A stretch of 18,046 nucleotides of DNA from Lachnospiraceae bacterium (lineage in GTDB: Bacteria > Bacillota > Clostridia > Lachnospirales > Lachnospiraceae). Position numbers and translations under genes: made by a program. The notes under the pieces are model-generated. The model saw only the letters and a list, made by a program, of their open reading frames with translations, was not told the DNA's origin and did no database searches. This document shows, piece by piece, positions 1 to 7,878 of this stretch. Location: positions 12,464-30,509 of the forward strand of contig JAJPZP010000069.1 of NCBI GenBank assembly GCA_021204285.1. The letters run 5' to 3'. The number at the start of each line of letters is the position of its first letter. Position 1 is the first letter of the stretch.

Positions 1-786
1 GTCATGCTCCGCCTGCGAGAGCAGATCAGCCGCGACATAACGGGGGTTTGCACTTTCGTCAGCCAGAATGAGAATCTCGCTTGGCCCGGCGATGGAATCA
101 ATCCCGACGATACCGGAGACGGCCTTCTTCGCCAGAGCGACAAAAATATTTCCCGGACCGGTAATCTTATCCACCTTCGGAATCGTCTCTGTGCCGTATG
201 CCATTGCCGCGATCGCCTGCGCGCCGCCAACCCGGTAGATTTCGTCAACACCGGCTTCCTTCGCCGCGACGAGCACCGCAGGATCGATTTTTCCATCCTT
301 ACAGGGCGTGCACATGATCACACGCCCCACCCCCGCGACGCGTGCAGGAACGATATTCATCAGCACGGATGAGGGATAGACTGCCTTGCCGCCCGGAACG
401 TAAACGCCCGCGGTGCGAAGCGGTGTAATTTTCTGCCCGAGCAGCGTGCCCTCGTCTGTCGTATCGAACCAGCTGCTACGCTTCTGTTTTTCGTGATAGT
501 TTCGAATATTATGTAAGGATTTCCGGATTGTCGTAAGAAGTCTCTCGTCGATTTCATCGTAGGCTTCCTGCATTTCCAGCTCCGTTACACGCAGATTGTC
601 GGCACAGATGCCGTTCCAGTCAAAGCGCGCGGTCAGTTCGATCAGCGCTTTGTCCCCGCCTGTGCGCACCTGATCAAGGATATCCTGTACCGTATTGGCA
701 TATTCCCCATAGTCAGATGTACTTCTTTTCAGGAGCTTCTGCAGCAGATCCTGCCGGGACTCCTGATTCAGTGTCACAATTCTCAC
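1..786 (-). CDS. hisD: Histidinol dehydrogenase, N-terminal 262 codons (partial)
   Basis: Catalyses the last two steps of histidine biosynthesis (L-histidinol to L-histidine, NAD- and zinc-dependent, cytosolic). The reading frame is open from a GTG at 784-786 to the window edge, where it is cut. Visible family signatures include a PGGKAVYPSSVLMN stretch, the TGPGN motif, a GPSEIL stretch and, at the very end, SQAEH, which carries the first two zinc ligands (Gln and His, equivalent to Gln259/His262 of the E. coli enzyme). The catalytic Glu-His pair and the later zinc ligands should lie off the left edge. GTG is chosen because a strong AGGAGG, embedded in the end of hisG, lies 10 bases upstream and no ATG is available. 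The gene starts 5 bases after the hisG stop, so it is translationally linked to hisG. Identity is secure from motifs; the 3' end is not seen. Confidence 0.95.
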   Translation of the reverse strand, partial: MRIVTLNQESRQDLLQKLLKRSTSDYGEYANTVQDILDQVRTGGDKALIELTARFDWNGICADNLRVTELEMQEAYDEIDERLLTTIRKSLHNIRNYHEKQKRSSWFDTTDEGTLLGQKITPLRTAGVYVPGGKAVYPSSVLMNIVPARVAGVGRVIMCTPCKDGKIDPAVLVAAKEAGVDEIYRVGGAQAIAAMAYGTETIPKVDKITGPGNIFVALAKKAVSGIVGIDSIAGPSEILILADESANPRYVAADLLSQAEHD

Positions 787-791
787 GTCTC

Positions 792-1436
792 TTATGCCTC
801 CTTCAGTGCGGTCTTCAGATCATTGATGATCTGCCCTATCCGTTCCTGTTCCATTTTCATGCTGACCTGGTTTACGACCATACGCGCGGAAAGCGGACAG
901 ACCTCTTCCAGCACAGTGAGACCATTTTCCCGCAGGGTCGAACCGGTCTCGACAATGTCCACAATTACCTCTGAGAGCCCGACAATTGGCGCCAGCTCGA
1001 TCGAACCGTTCAGCTTGATGATCTCAACGGTCTGATGTTTCCGATTATAAAAATAATCCCGCGCAATATTCGGATATTTGGTCGCTACACGGATCAGCTC
1101 CTGGTGCTGCAGATACTCCTGCGCTGATTCCGGGCCGCAGACACACATCCGGCATTTCCCAAAACCGAGATCCAGCACTTCATACATACGGCGCCCCTCT
1201 TCGAGGATCGTATCCTTGCCCACGATACCGATGTCCGCCGCACCATATTCTACATACGTCGGCACATCCGGTCCCTTCGCGAGAAAAAAGCGCAGACCGT
1301 GCTCCTCATTAACAAAAATCAGTTTCCGGCTGTCCGGATCCTTCATCTCCTCGCAGAAAATGCCCGCGCGCTCGAAGAGTTCCATCGTTTTTTTTGCAAG
1401 GCGCCCCTTCGTAAGCGCCACCGTCAGATATCTCAT
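792..1436 (-). CDS. hisG: ATP phosphoribosyltransferase, short form catalytic subunit
   Basis: First enzyme of histidine biosynthesis; condenses ATP with PRPP. The 214-residue length marks the short form (HisGS), which lacks the C-terminal regulatory domain and needs HisZ for activity and histidine feedback; hisZ lies immediately upstream. The N-terminus [13 protein letters not shown] is typical, and the PRPP-binding loop [12 protein letters not shown] is at residues 160-171. The ATG at 1436 has a GGAGA about 10 bases upstream. The gene follows hisZ after 75 bases with no visible terminator and precedes hisD by 5 bases, so the three are probably one operon. No defects seen. Confidence 0.97.
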   Translation of the reverse strand: MRYLTVALTKGRLAKKTMELFERAGIFCEEMKDPDSRKLIFVNEEHGLRFFLAKGPDVPTYVEYGAADIGIVGKDTILEEGRRMYEVLDLGFGKCRMCVCGPESAQEYLQHQELIRVATKYPNIARDYFYNRKHQTVEIIKLNGSIELAPIVGLSEVIVDIVETGSTLRENGLTVLEEVCPLSARMVVNQVSMKMEQERIGQIINDLKTALKEA

Positions 1437-1511
1437 ATCTATTCTGTCTCCATTCCGCCGCCCTTTTTGTCCGCAGCAAAATCTGCATGGGAAGAGCTGC
1501 CTTCTATTCCA

Positions 1512-2723
1512 TCACAGCTTTTCTTCTAAAATTGCTTCGCCCTGAAAATGCAGGAGCTTTCCCGCACCCGTTCGTTTCGCGTAGGCACGATAGTCGTCAA
1601 GGCACTTTCCTTCTACCGCGTGCAGCAACTCCACCTCTTTGCCCTGTGCGCGAAGCTCCTTCGCGTGCGAAAGCGCCGCGGCGCGCTCTTCCTCGCGATA
1701 GACAACGAGGATACCTCTATGTTCTCCCTCTGCCGCAAGGTTCTGCCTTGTGAGCGCGCTTAAAAGCTGGTCGACGACAACCGCGAAGCCGACCGCGGGA
1801 GATTTCTTGCCGAAATGCTCGAGCAGCGTATCGTAGCGGCCTCCCTTCACAACCGGTTCTCCGGTGCCGTAGGTATAGGCCTGAAACAGGATGCCCGTGT
1901 AATACCTGTATTTGCTGACGATGCCAAAATCAAAGGAAACATAGCGCTCATAGCCGTAGAGCTTCAGGATCTCGTAAAGCTTTGCGAGACGGTCCACCGC
2001 CTGCGCACCAACCATATTAACCGCAAGCGATTTCGCCTCATCGAGAATCTCGGAAGACCCGTAGAGATAAGGTATGCGAATGAACGCGCGCCGCACCGCT
2101 GCATCGAGATCAAGCCTCGCGCTAAACTCCTCTACGCCGAAATAATTCTTATTGGAAATGAGTTCGCGTAAGGTAAGCTCGTCCTCCTGGCAAATCCCCG
2201 CCTCCATAAGAAAGCTCTTGAAATACGCGATATGTCCGACGCTCACCTGAAATTCCTTAAGTCCCGCGCTCAGCAACGACTCGATCACGAGCGCGATGAT
2301 CTCTGCGTCCGCGTCAATCGAGGCATCTCCCATCAGTTCCGCGCCGAGCTGCGTGTTCTCCTTCAGACGACCGCGGTAGCTCGCGCTGTTGATAAAAGTA
2401 TTTCCCATATAACACAGGCGTATCGGAAGATCCTCCTCGAGAAAATATTTGGATGCAGCACGCGTGATCGATGGGGTAAAGTCCGGGCGCAGCACGAGCG
2501 TGTTGCCCTCCCGGTCAAAAAACTTGTAGAGCTCCTTCGAGGGAACGGTGCCGACCTCACGGCTGAACACGTCGAAAAACTCAAAGGTCGGCGTCTCAAT
2601 GTCCTGGTAGCCGTAACGCCGCAGCGTATCGTGCAGCAGCTGCTGCAGGCGCAGCTTGCGGCTGCACTCCTCATTGTAAATATCCCGGACGCCCTCGGGC
2701 GTATGTAAAATCTGCTGGTTCAT
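1512..2723 (-). CDS. hisZ: ATP phosphoribosyltransferase regulatory subunit
   Basis: HisZ is a catalytically inactive paralogue of histidyl-tRNA synthetase that assembles with short HisG and confers histidine feedback inhibition. The protein is 403 residues. It opens with MNQQILHTPEGVRDIYNEE and contains the class II synthetase-like stretch VLRPDFTPSITR (motif 2 region), a YYTGILFQAYTYG segment and a GGRYDTLLEHFG stretch, all usual in the HisS/HisZ family. Length and hisG linkage favour HisZ over HisS. The frame is open further upstream to an ATG at 2810, but that would enter recU. The ATG at 2723 has AGGAG seven bases upstream and matches the family start. The leader is only about 50 bases and shows no T-box. 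Confidence 0.95.
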   Translation of the reverse strand: MNQQILHTPEGVRDIYNEECSRKLRLQQLLHDTLRRYGYQDIETPTFEFFDVFSREVGTVPSKELYKFFDREGNTLVLRPDFTPSITRAASKYFLEEDLPIRLCYMGNTFINSASYRGRLKENTQLGAELMGDASIDADAEIIALVIESLLSAGLKEFQVSVGHIAYFKSFLMEAGICQEDELTLRELISNKNYFGVEEFSARLDLDAAVRRAFIRIPYLYGSSEILDEAKSLAVNMVGAQAVDRLAKLYEILKLYGYERYVSFDFGIVSKYRYYTGILFQAYTYGTGEPVVKGGRYDTLLEHFGKKSPAVGFAVVVDQLLSALTRQNLAAEGEHRGILVVYREEERAAALSHAKELRAQGKEVELLHAVEGKCLDDYRAYAKRTGAGKLLHFQGEAILEEKL

Positions 2724-2773
2724 AGTGTAACTCCTCTGAATATGTGCCTTTCCAACTGTCTGGCAAAACTCCC

Positions 2774-2810
2774 GCAGAACATTATATGCCATTCTCTCCG
2801 CCCATGTCAA
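2774..2810 (-). promoter_or_regulatory. Near-consensus sigma-A promoter for hisZGD, inside recU
   Basis: On the minus strand a perfect TTGACA (2805-2810) is followed after 18 bases by a perfect TATAAT (2781-2786). The predicted start of transcription is near 2774, about 50 bases before the hisZ ATG. The -35 box lies within the last codons of recU and the -10 overlaps its TAA stop. It fits the his genes being transcribed independently of recU. No operator, T-box or attenuator is visible in the short leader. Confidence 0.75.
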
Positions 2811-3345
2811 CCTGCGCCTCGGTCTCGAGATCGTAGCTCAGTGGCTTCAGATAGGGCACAAGATAGCCGCCGTCACTCTCGAAGAAATACGCCGGGTCGA
2901 GCTCCTCATAGAGGAAGCTCTTCCTGCCGCCCTCCTGCGCGCGCTTCCAGAAAATCATGAGCTGGCGGATATGGAGATAGTAAAATTTCTGTTCGGAAGT
3001 AAAATGAATGATCAGGAAAGCCTTGCCACCCTGCCGCTCGAAGTCCTCCATAAACTGAACCTGATGCTCGTGCACATTATGCAGCGGAAAAGTACGGACA
3101 TGGCACTCCTTCGCGTCGAAGCAGACAGGGATTCCCTGCACCGCTCCGATATAGTCGACGGTGCTCTTCTGGTCAAAGTAGGCCAGCGTGATATGCCGCT
3201 CTTCCTTGTCGATTTTAATCGGTGTGATCGGGGTCGGCACCTTCTGGATCAGCGCCAGACCCTTCTGCCGGTAGCGGTCGTTTGTACGGTTGATCAGTTC
3301 CTCCAGGGCGGATCCGCGGAGACCTCTCGAATTCCAAGTAGCCAT
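2782..3345 (-). CDS. recU: Holliday junction resolvase RecU
   Basis: RecU resolves Holliday junctions during recombination and chromosome segregation in Firmicutes. The 187-residue product starts MATWNSRGLRGSALEELIN, matching the family N-terminus with its G-x-RG and LEE-x-IN elements. Nuclease-core residues are visible: STVDY (Asp64), FDAKE (Asp77 and Lys79; the B. subtilis protein has Glu-Ala-Lys here, so Asp77 is a conservative change) and FPLHNVHEHQ, followed by the hydrophobic FLIIHF strand. Length is close to the usual 180-210. AAGGTGA lies about 12 bases before the ATG, a slightly long spacing. It appears to be a single-gene unit with its own promoter (about 3442-3470). Its 3' end carries the his promoter. 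Confidence 0.9.
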   Translation of the reverse strand: MATWNSRGLRGSALEELINRTNDRYRQKGLALIQKVPTPITPIKIDKEERHITLAYFDQKSTVDYIGAVQGIPVCFDAKECHVRTFPLHNVHEHQVQFMEDFERQGGKAFLIIHFTSEQKFYYLHIRQLMIFWKRAQEGGRKSFLYEELDPAYFFESDGGYLVPYLKPLSYDLETEAQVDMGGENGI

Positions 3346-3434
3346 AACGTTTTTATGTCACCTTCTGGCTTATTCATTTCCAGATTGACGAAATGTATGT
3401 CTTTTCATTTCGATGCTGTTCTGAACGGTTATGC

Positions 3435-3470
3435 CGAACTCATTATAGCAGAATTATTTTCACTTGTCAT
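3435..3470 (-). promoter_or_regulatory. Sigma-A promoter for recU
   Basis: Minus-strand ATGACA (3465-3470), a 17-base spacer, then TATAAT (3442-3447). Predicted transcription start is near 3435, leaving about a 90-base leader before the recU ATG. The -10 is perfect and the -35 matches five of six consensus bases. Confidence 0.65.
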
Positions 3471-3586
3471 TGACCATCCTGATGCACTGTGTTTTTGTGT
3501 TTTTGCAGATCCTGATTCTCAGGCGCAAATACCAGCCGGTACAGCTTCTTCAACTCGCTCGGAAAGCTGGGCGAAAAGATTTTCAC
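3467..3586 (-). CDS. Possible 39-codon small ORF between rluA-like gene and recU
   Basis: A short frame begins with GTG just after the stop of the RluA-type gene and reads KIFSPSFPSELKKLYRLVF, then about 20 more residues to a TGA. The composition looks protein-like (mixed basic and hydrophobic, no low complexity), but no strong ribosome binding site precedes the GTG and the end overlaps the recU -35 box. I recognise no family. It may be a chance frame or the degraded end of an older gene. The rest of the 252-base gap (3346-3597) holds the recU promoter and leader. Confidence 0.2.
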   Translation of the reverse strand: MKIFSPSFPSELKKLYRLVFAPENQDLQKHKNTVHQDGQ

Positions 3587-3597
3587 CTGATAAAATG

Positions 3598-4569
3598 TCA
3601 GATCCGGAAGCTTCCCATCTCTGCCTGCATGACTTTTAAAAAATCATGCGGGAGATCCGCTTCAAAACTTTTCCCGGAAAGCAGTTCAAAAGGCTGCTCC
3701 ATTGCAGGAAACTCGATGTGCCATGCATGGAGCAGCTGGCGTTTTATTCCGAATTTCCTGCGAAAAGAATCGTTTCGCTTTTTGTCCCCGTATTTCGCAT
3801 CCCCGATAACCGGATGGCCGATGGAAGCAAGATGCGCGCGAATCTGGTGCGGACGCCCTGTAATGAGATGTACCTTCAGAAGCGTCGTTCTGTCTGAGAG
3901 GTTCAAGGGTTCAAATTCCGTGACAATCGGCAGTGCGTCGTCCTGCTCCCTGTCAAATATTTCCACACGGTTGGAGGCGGCGTCTTTTTTCAGCCAGGCC
4001 TCCAGGCGCTGCGGACTCTCTACTCTCCCGCTCACAAGGCAAAAATAATACTTTTTCAGCTCGCGGCTGCGCAGCAGTTCCGCCATGCGCTGCAGTGCAG
4101 GCATCGTCTTGCCGCAGACGACGAGACCGCTCGTATTCCGGTCGAGACGGCTGCAGACGGAAGGGCGAAAAGCCTGCTCTCTAGGACTCCACTGTCCGCT
4201 GCGGACGAGATAACCGAGCATATACTCATTCAGTGAAACATCCCGCGGAGAGGATTTCTGGCTCAGCATTCCAGCAGGCTTGTTGACAATGAGAATCTGC
4301 GCGTCCTCGTATATGATGTCCAGATGCGCTTCCGGAAAGCGTTCTTCCACTTTATGGCTCGCGAACTTCTCATACGTCTCTTCCGACAGAAAAATACGGA
4401 TCTCATCGCCCGCGCACAACCGCTCGCTGCCATCGGCCTTTTTTCCATTCAGCGTGATATTTTTTTTGCGGAGCATTTTATAGAGGAAGCCTGTGGACGC
4501 GCCGCCCAGACGGCTTCCGAGCAGCTTGGCGAGACGCTGTCCTGCCTCCTGCTCCTGCACTGTGATCAT
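3598..4569 (-). CDS. RluA-family pseudouridine synthase
   Basis: Converts uridine to pseudouridine in rRNA or tRNA. An S4-like RNA-binding domain occupies roughly residues 10-70, with the loop KKNITLNGKKA. The catalytic domain carries the family motif SRLDRNTSG, whose Asp is the catalytic residue (about residue 143 from this start). It is followed by GLVVCGKT, the YYFCLVSG strand and the RPHQIRAHLASIGHPVIGD block, all classic for RluA/RluC/RluD. Which uridine is modified cannot be told, so no symbol is given. An ATG also occurs at 4575, but the AAGGA is flush against it, whereas it lies five bases before the ATG at 4569. The gene stands alone behind a probable terminator. Confidence 0.9.
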   Translation of the reverse strand: MITVQEQEAGQRLAKLLGSRLGGASTGFLYKMLRKKNITLNGKKADGSERLCAGDEIRIFLSEETYEKFASHKVEERFPEAHLDIIYEDAQILIVNKPAGMLSQKSSPRDVSLNEYMLGYLVRSGQWSPREQAFRPSVCSRLDRNTSGLVVCGKTMPALQRMAELLRSRELKKYYFCLVSGRVESPQRLEAWLKKDAASNRVEIFDREQDDALPIVTEFEPLNLSDRTTLLKVHLITGRPHQIRAHLASIGHPVIGDAKYGDKKRNDSFRRKFGIKRQLLHAWHIEFPAMEQPFELLSGKSFEADLPHDFLKVMQAEMGSFRI

Positions 4570-4592
4570 TCTCATCCTTTATATACCATATT

Positions 4593-4615
4593 AAAAATTT
4601 AGCAGGTAAACCTGC
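4593..4615 (-). terminator. Hairpin plus T-tract downstream of the 199-residue membrane protein gene
   Basis: On the minus strand GCAGGT-TT-ACCTGC (4602-4615) is followed by TAAATTTTT. The stem is short (five to six pairs) and the T-run is interrupted, so it would be a weak intrinsic terminator. It lies about 60 bases after the stop of the 4674-5273 gene and just before the RluA-type gene, which is where the run of genes starting at 9743 would be expected to end. Confidence 0.45.
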
Positions 4616-4673
4616 ACAATCAGTCTTGAGACAGCCACCGGGTGCAAAGTCAGTTCACAACGAAATCCACTCT

Positions 4674-5273
4674 CTACAGTGAAATAGCGTTCAGCACCTC
4701 GCAGATGACCTCCTCCCGGCTCAGACCCGGATAGCGGTCGTCCCCTTTGAAGGGAACCTCCTCCGGCGTGCGCTGCGCGAGATCCCGCGCCCGCGACAGA
4801 AACGCCTTCCGATCGGTGACAATCTTTACATTCTGCTTGTAGGAATTCTGCCGCAGTATTTTTGTCAGATGCTCCGCGGCTGCAGCCGTATCCAGCTTCG
4901 CGTCACTGCTGTATCCGGCCAGCTCCCGACCGGATATAATGATACTGTCTATATAATAATTCTTTTCATAGGTTGTGAACACATATTCATAGACTGCGAG
5001 CCGCCCGCCTTTGGCCTCCTCCACTTCTTCATAGAGCGTCCGGTCAATCGAGCGATAGCGCGTCGCGAGAATCGCATGAACAGTCTGATTGCAGCCGGGG
5101 ATACAGCCCACGAGAACCATCACCGTGATAATCGTGATCTGCTCACCGTTGATCAGCAGCACGGCGATATAGACCGCGATCGGGATCGATAAATAGAGCA
5201 GTGCCTTAAGCCACTCGTGCACCTTCAGTTTATTCAGATAGCCAAAGCTACCTTTCTGCAACGTATTTTTCAT
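4674..5273 (-). CDS. Hypothetical membrane protein, two transmembrane helices
   Basis: A 199-residue protein that I do not recognise. A short basic N-terminus (about residues 1-21) is followed by two hydrophobic helices near residues 23-41 and 47-64, with a CIPGC element in the second. A soluble region of about 135 residues follows, mixed alpha/beta and rich in charged residues. The likely topology is two membrane passes with a cytoplasmic C-terminal domain. The ATG comes 3 bases after the ygiQ-like stop, so translation is probably coupled to that gene. The role is unknown, and linkage to a radical SAM protein does not settle it. Confidence 0.8.
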   Translation of the reverse strand: MKNTLQKGSFGYLNKLKVHEWLKALLYLSIPIAVYIAVLLINGEQITIITVMVLVGCIPGCNQTVHAILATRYRSIDRTLYEEVEEAKGGRLAVYEYVFTTYEKNYYIDSIIISGRELAGYSSDAKLDTAAAAEHLTKILRQNSYKQNVKIVTDRKAFLSRARDLAQRTPEEVPFKGDDRYPGLSREEVICEVLNAISL

Positions 5274-5276
5274 TGC

Positions 5277-7157
5277 TTATTTTCGCTTCCTTCCCTGTGG
5301 CACGCTCTTTTTGCGTGTCTGTATCTGTTTCTTCCCATGTGTTCCTCCCATCTCCGGACGGATCAGACATTTCGGGCCGTAGCCGATCAGATCCTCACGT
5401 CCGGCTTTTTTCAGAGCTTCCACGACAAGCGCGCGGTTTTTCGGATTCCGGTACTGGATCAGCGCGCGCTGCATTTCCTTCTCATGCGGATCCTTCGGCA
5501 CATAGACCGGCTGCATGGAGCGCGGATCGAGTCCGGTGTAATACATGCAGGTCGAGATCGTCGAAGGCGTCGGATAGAAATCCTGCACCTGCTCCGGCAT
5601 GTACCCTAAGTCGCGGCAATACTCGGCGAGCTCGACGGCCTCCTGCATTGTGCTGCCCGGATGCGAGGACATGAGATACGGCACGAGGTACTGTTTCAGG
5701 CCGAGCTTCTCGTTCATCTTCCGATAACGACTGCTGAACTCGCGATAGACGGACGCGGGCGGTTTGCCCAGACAGCGCAGTACCGGATCCGACACATGCT
5801 CCGGCGCAACCTTCAGCTGTCCGCTCACGTGATAGCGGCAGAGCTCCTCGAGAAAATTGCTTTTCGTATCCGCCAGTACATAGTCAAAGCGCACGCCTGA
5901 GCGGATAAAGACCTTCTTTACGCGTGGCAGGGCGCGCAGCTTTCGCAGAAGCACGATGTAATCGCTGTGGTCGGCGATCAGATTTTTGCAGGGTTTCGGG
6001 AACAGGCACTGCCGGTCCGGGCAGACACCCTTTGTCATCTGCTTTTCGCAGGCTGGCGCGCGGAAATCCGCAGTCGGTCCGCCAACGTCGTGAATATAGC
6101 CCTTGAAATCTTTTTCCTGTGTCATCCGCTCCGCCTCACGGAGAATCGACGCATGGCTCCGCGTCTGGACGATGCGCCCCTGATGAAAGGTCAGCGCGCA
6201 GAAGGAACAGCCGCCGAAGCAGCCGCGGCAGCTCACAAGGCTGAACTTTACCTCGGAGAGCGCCGGTATCCCGCCTGCGGCGTCGTACATCGGATGCCAC
6301 CTGCGCGTGTAGGGGAGATCATAGACCTCGTCCATCTCCTCCTGACTCAGAGGCTCCGAGGCCGGGTTCTGCACAACGAAACAGCTTTTCGAATAGGGTT
6401 CGACCAGACGTTTCCCGCTAAAAGGATCGGTATTGCGATATTGCTCGGCAAAGCTCTCCGCATATTTTCGCTTATCCGCATGTATTGTATCATAATCCGG
6501 GAGCAGTGAAAAGTCGCTGATTTCCTCCAGTGAACGCACTTTACAGACAGTACCCGGTATCCAGGTGATATCCCGCACAGGCATCCCCGCGTCGAGAGCC
6601 TCCGCAATCGCTGCGATCGAGCGCTCTCCCATCCCATAGGAAATAAGATCTGCGCCGCTCTCGAGCAGAATCGAGCGCCGCACGCTGTCCGACCAGTAGT
6701 CATAGTGGGCAAGCCGCCGGAGCGAGGCCTCGACGCCACCGATGATGATTGGTGTATGCTTATATTTCTGCCGGATCAGATTACAGTAGACAATGACCGC
6801 ACGGTCCGGCCGCCTTCCCATCTCACCGCCCGGCGAGTAGGCGTCCGTCTTCCGGTGATGCTTCGCAACCGTGTAATGGTTCACCATCGAATCAATATTT
6901 CCGGAGCTGACGAGGAAGGCCAGCCGCGGCTCGCCGAACTCTGTGATGCTCTCCGCACTGTGAAAATCCGGCTGCGCGAGAATACCGACCGTGTAGCCGC
7001 GCGATTCCAGCAGGCGGCTGATGATCGCCGTGCCGAAGGAGGGATGATCCACATAGGCGTCGCCGCTGATGTAGACAAAATCCAGCTGTGAAATGCCCCT
7101 CTCTTCCATATCCGCCCGGCTCACCGGCAGAAATTCAGTTCGCATCGCCTGCTCCAT
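5277..7157 (-). CDS. YgiQ family radical SAM protein (UPF0313)
   Basis: The 626-residue product belongs to the YgiQ/UPF0313 radical SAM family, whose reaction is not established. The N-terminal stretch FLPVSRADMEERG...DFVYISGDAYVDHPSFG is the family hallmark (roughly residues 9-41). The radical SAM iron-sulfur motif is C313-x3-C317-x2-C320 in SCRGCFGGCSFC. A second cysteine group at about residues 370, 379, 384 and 390, ending CLFPKPC, is also usual in the family. The C-terminus is basic. The ATG at 7157 has AAGGA seven bases upstream, and the gene overlaps the end of the RsuA-type gene by 23 bases. An alternative ATG lies at 7145. It is part of a compact run of RNA-modification genes. Confidence 0.92.
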   Translation of the reverse strand: MEQAMRTEFLPVSRADMEERGISQLDFVYISGDAYVDHPSFGTAIISRLLESRGYTVGILAQPDFHSAESITEFGEPRLAFLVSSGNIDSMVNHYTVAKHHRKTDAYSPGGEMGRRPDRAVIVYCNLIRQKYKHTPIIIGGVEASLRRLAHYDYWSDSVRRSILLESGADLISYGMGERSIAAIAEALDAGMPVRDITWIPGTVCKVRSLEEISDFSLLPDYDTIHADKRKYAESFAEQYRNTDPFSGKRLVEPYSKSCFVVQNPASEPLSQEEMDEVYDLPYTRRWHPMYDAAGGIPALSEVKFSLVSCRGCFGGCSFCALTFHQGRIVQTRSHASILREAERMTQEKDFKGYIHDVGGPTADFRAPACEKQMTKGVCPDRQCLFPKPCKNLIADHSDYIVLLRKLRALPRVKKVFIRSGVRFDYVLADTKSNFLEELCRYHVSGQLKVAPEHVSDPVLRCLGKPPASVYREFSSRYRKMNEKLGLKQYLVPYLMSSHPGSTMQEAVELAEYCRDLGYMPEQVQDFYPTPSTISTCMYYTGLDPRSMQPVYVPKDPHEKEMQRALIQYRNPKNRALVVEALKKAGREDLIGYGPKCLIRPEMGGTHGKKQIQTRKKSVPQGRKRK

Positions 7158-7878
7158 TCCGCGATCCTTCTTCCTTTTTTAATCGTGTAATTTCCTCTTC
7201 ACCCAGCATACGCCATTCTCCGGGTGCGAGCTTTCCATCCAGTGAAAGGCTTCCCATCGAAAGCCGTTTGAGATAGATCACCTCGCAGCCAACCGCCTGA
7301 AACATCCGTTTCACCTGGTGATAACGGCCTTCGTGCAGCGTGACGAGCGCCTCGCTCTCTGCCCCGCTCTTCCGTATCACAAGCTTTGCCGGAAGGGTCG
7401 GATGTTCGTCGCCAATGTCCAGTCCCCTCTGAAAGCTCTCTGCTGCCTCTTCCTCAAGTTCTCCCTGCACCCGCGCAAAATACACTTTTTTTACATGATG
7501 ACGCGGGGATAAGAGGTGATGCGCGAGCGCCCCGTCATCGGTCAACAGAAGCAGTCCTTCCGTGTCCTTGTCCAGCCTGCCGACCGGGGAGAGATCCCGC
7601 CGAAGTTCCGCCGGTATGAGATCAAACACCGTCCGTTCCTGCCGGTCTGACCGGGCCGTCAACACGCCTGCAGGTTTATATAACATAAGATACGTAAACT
7701 CCCTGTAAACGGCCTCTTTTCCGCCGCAGGAAACCGTGTCGGAGCGCTCGTCCACCTTCCGCTCCGGCCGCTTCTCCGATTCGCCGTTTACGCTCACGAG
7801 TCCCTTTTTCAGGAGAGCTTTCACCTGGCTGCGCGTGCCAAATCCGGTCTCACACAGGTATTTGTCCAGTCGCATCAT
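7135..7878 (-). CDS. RsuA/RluB/RluE/RluF-family rRNA pseudouridine synthase
   Basis: A 247-residue pseudouridine synthase of the RsuA branch. The S4 RNA-binding domain is at the N-terminus (MMRLDKYLCETGFGTRSQVK, with KKGLVSVNG, residues about 1-47). The catalytic motif GRLDKDTEGLLLLTDDG has its nucleophilic Asp near residue 103. Downstream YFARVQGELEEEA and the GRYHQVKRMFQAVGC block complete the fold. Overall arrangement and length (about 230-250) fit RsuA, which acts on 16S rRNA, but RluB/RluE/RluF-like specificity cannot be excluded. The start codon overlaps the rsmF stop (ATGATG), with GGAGG eight bases before. It is translationally coupled on both sides. Confidence 0.93.
   Translation of the reverse strand: MMRLDKYLCETGFGTRSQVKALLKKGLVSVNGESEKRPERKVDERSDTVSCGGKEAVYREFTYLMLYKPAGVLTARSDRQERTVFDLIPAELRRDLSPVGRLDKDTEGLLLLTDDGALAHHLLSPRHHVKKVYFARVQGELEEEAAESFQRGLDIGDEHPTLPAKLVIRKSGAESEALVTLHEGRYHQVKRMFQAVGCEVIYLKRLSMGSLSLDGKLAPGEWRMLGEEEITRLKKEEGSRNGAGDAN

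Noticed and set aside
2232..2708. Long plus-strand frame opposite hisZ
   Set aside because: It lies wholly inside hisZ on the opposite strand, shows no family motif and has no independent signals; such shadow frames are common in GC-rich genes.
2971..3639. 222-codon plus-strand frame opposite recU
   Set aside because: Antisense to recU active-site residues and running into the RluA-type gene without any start signal.
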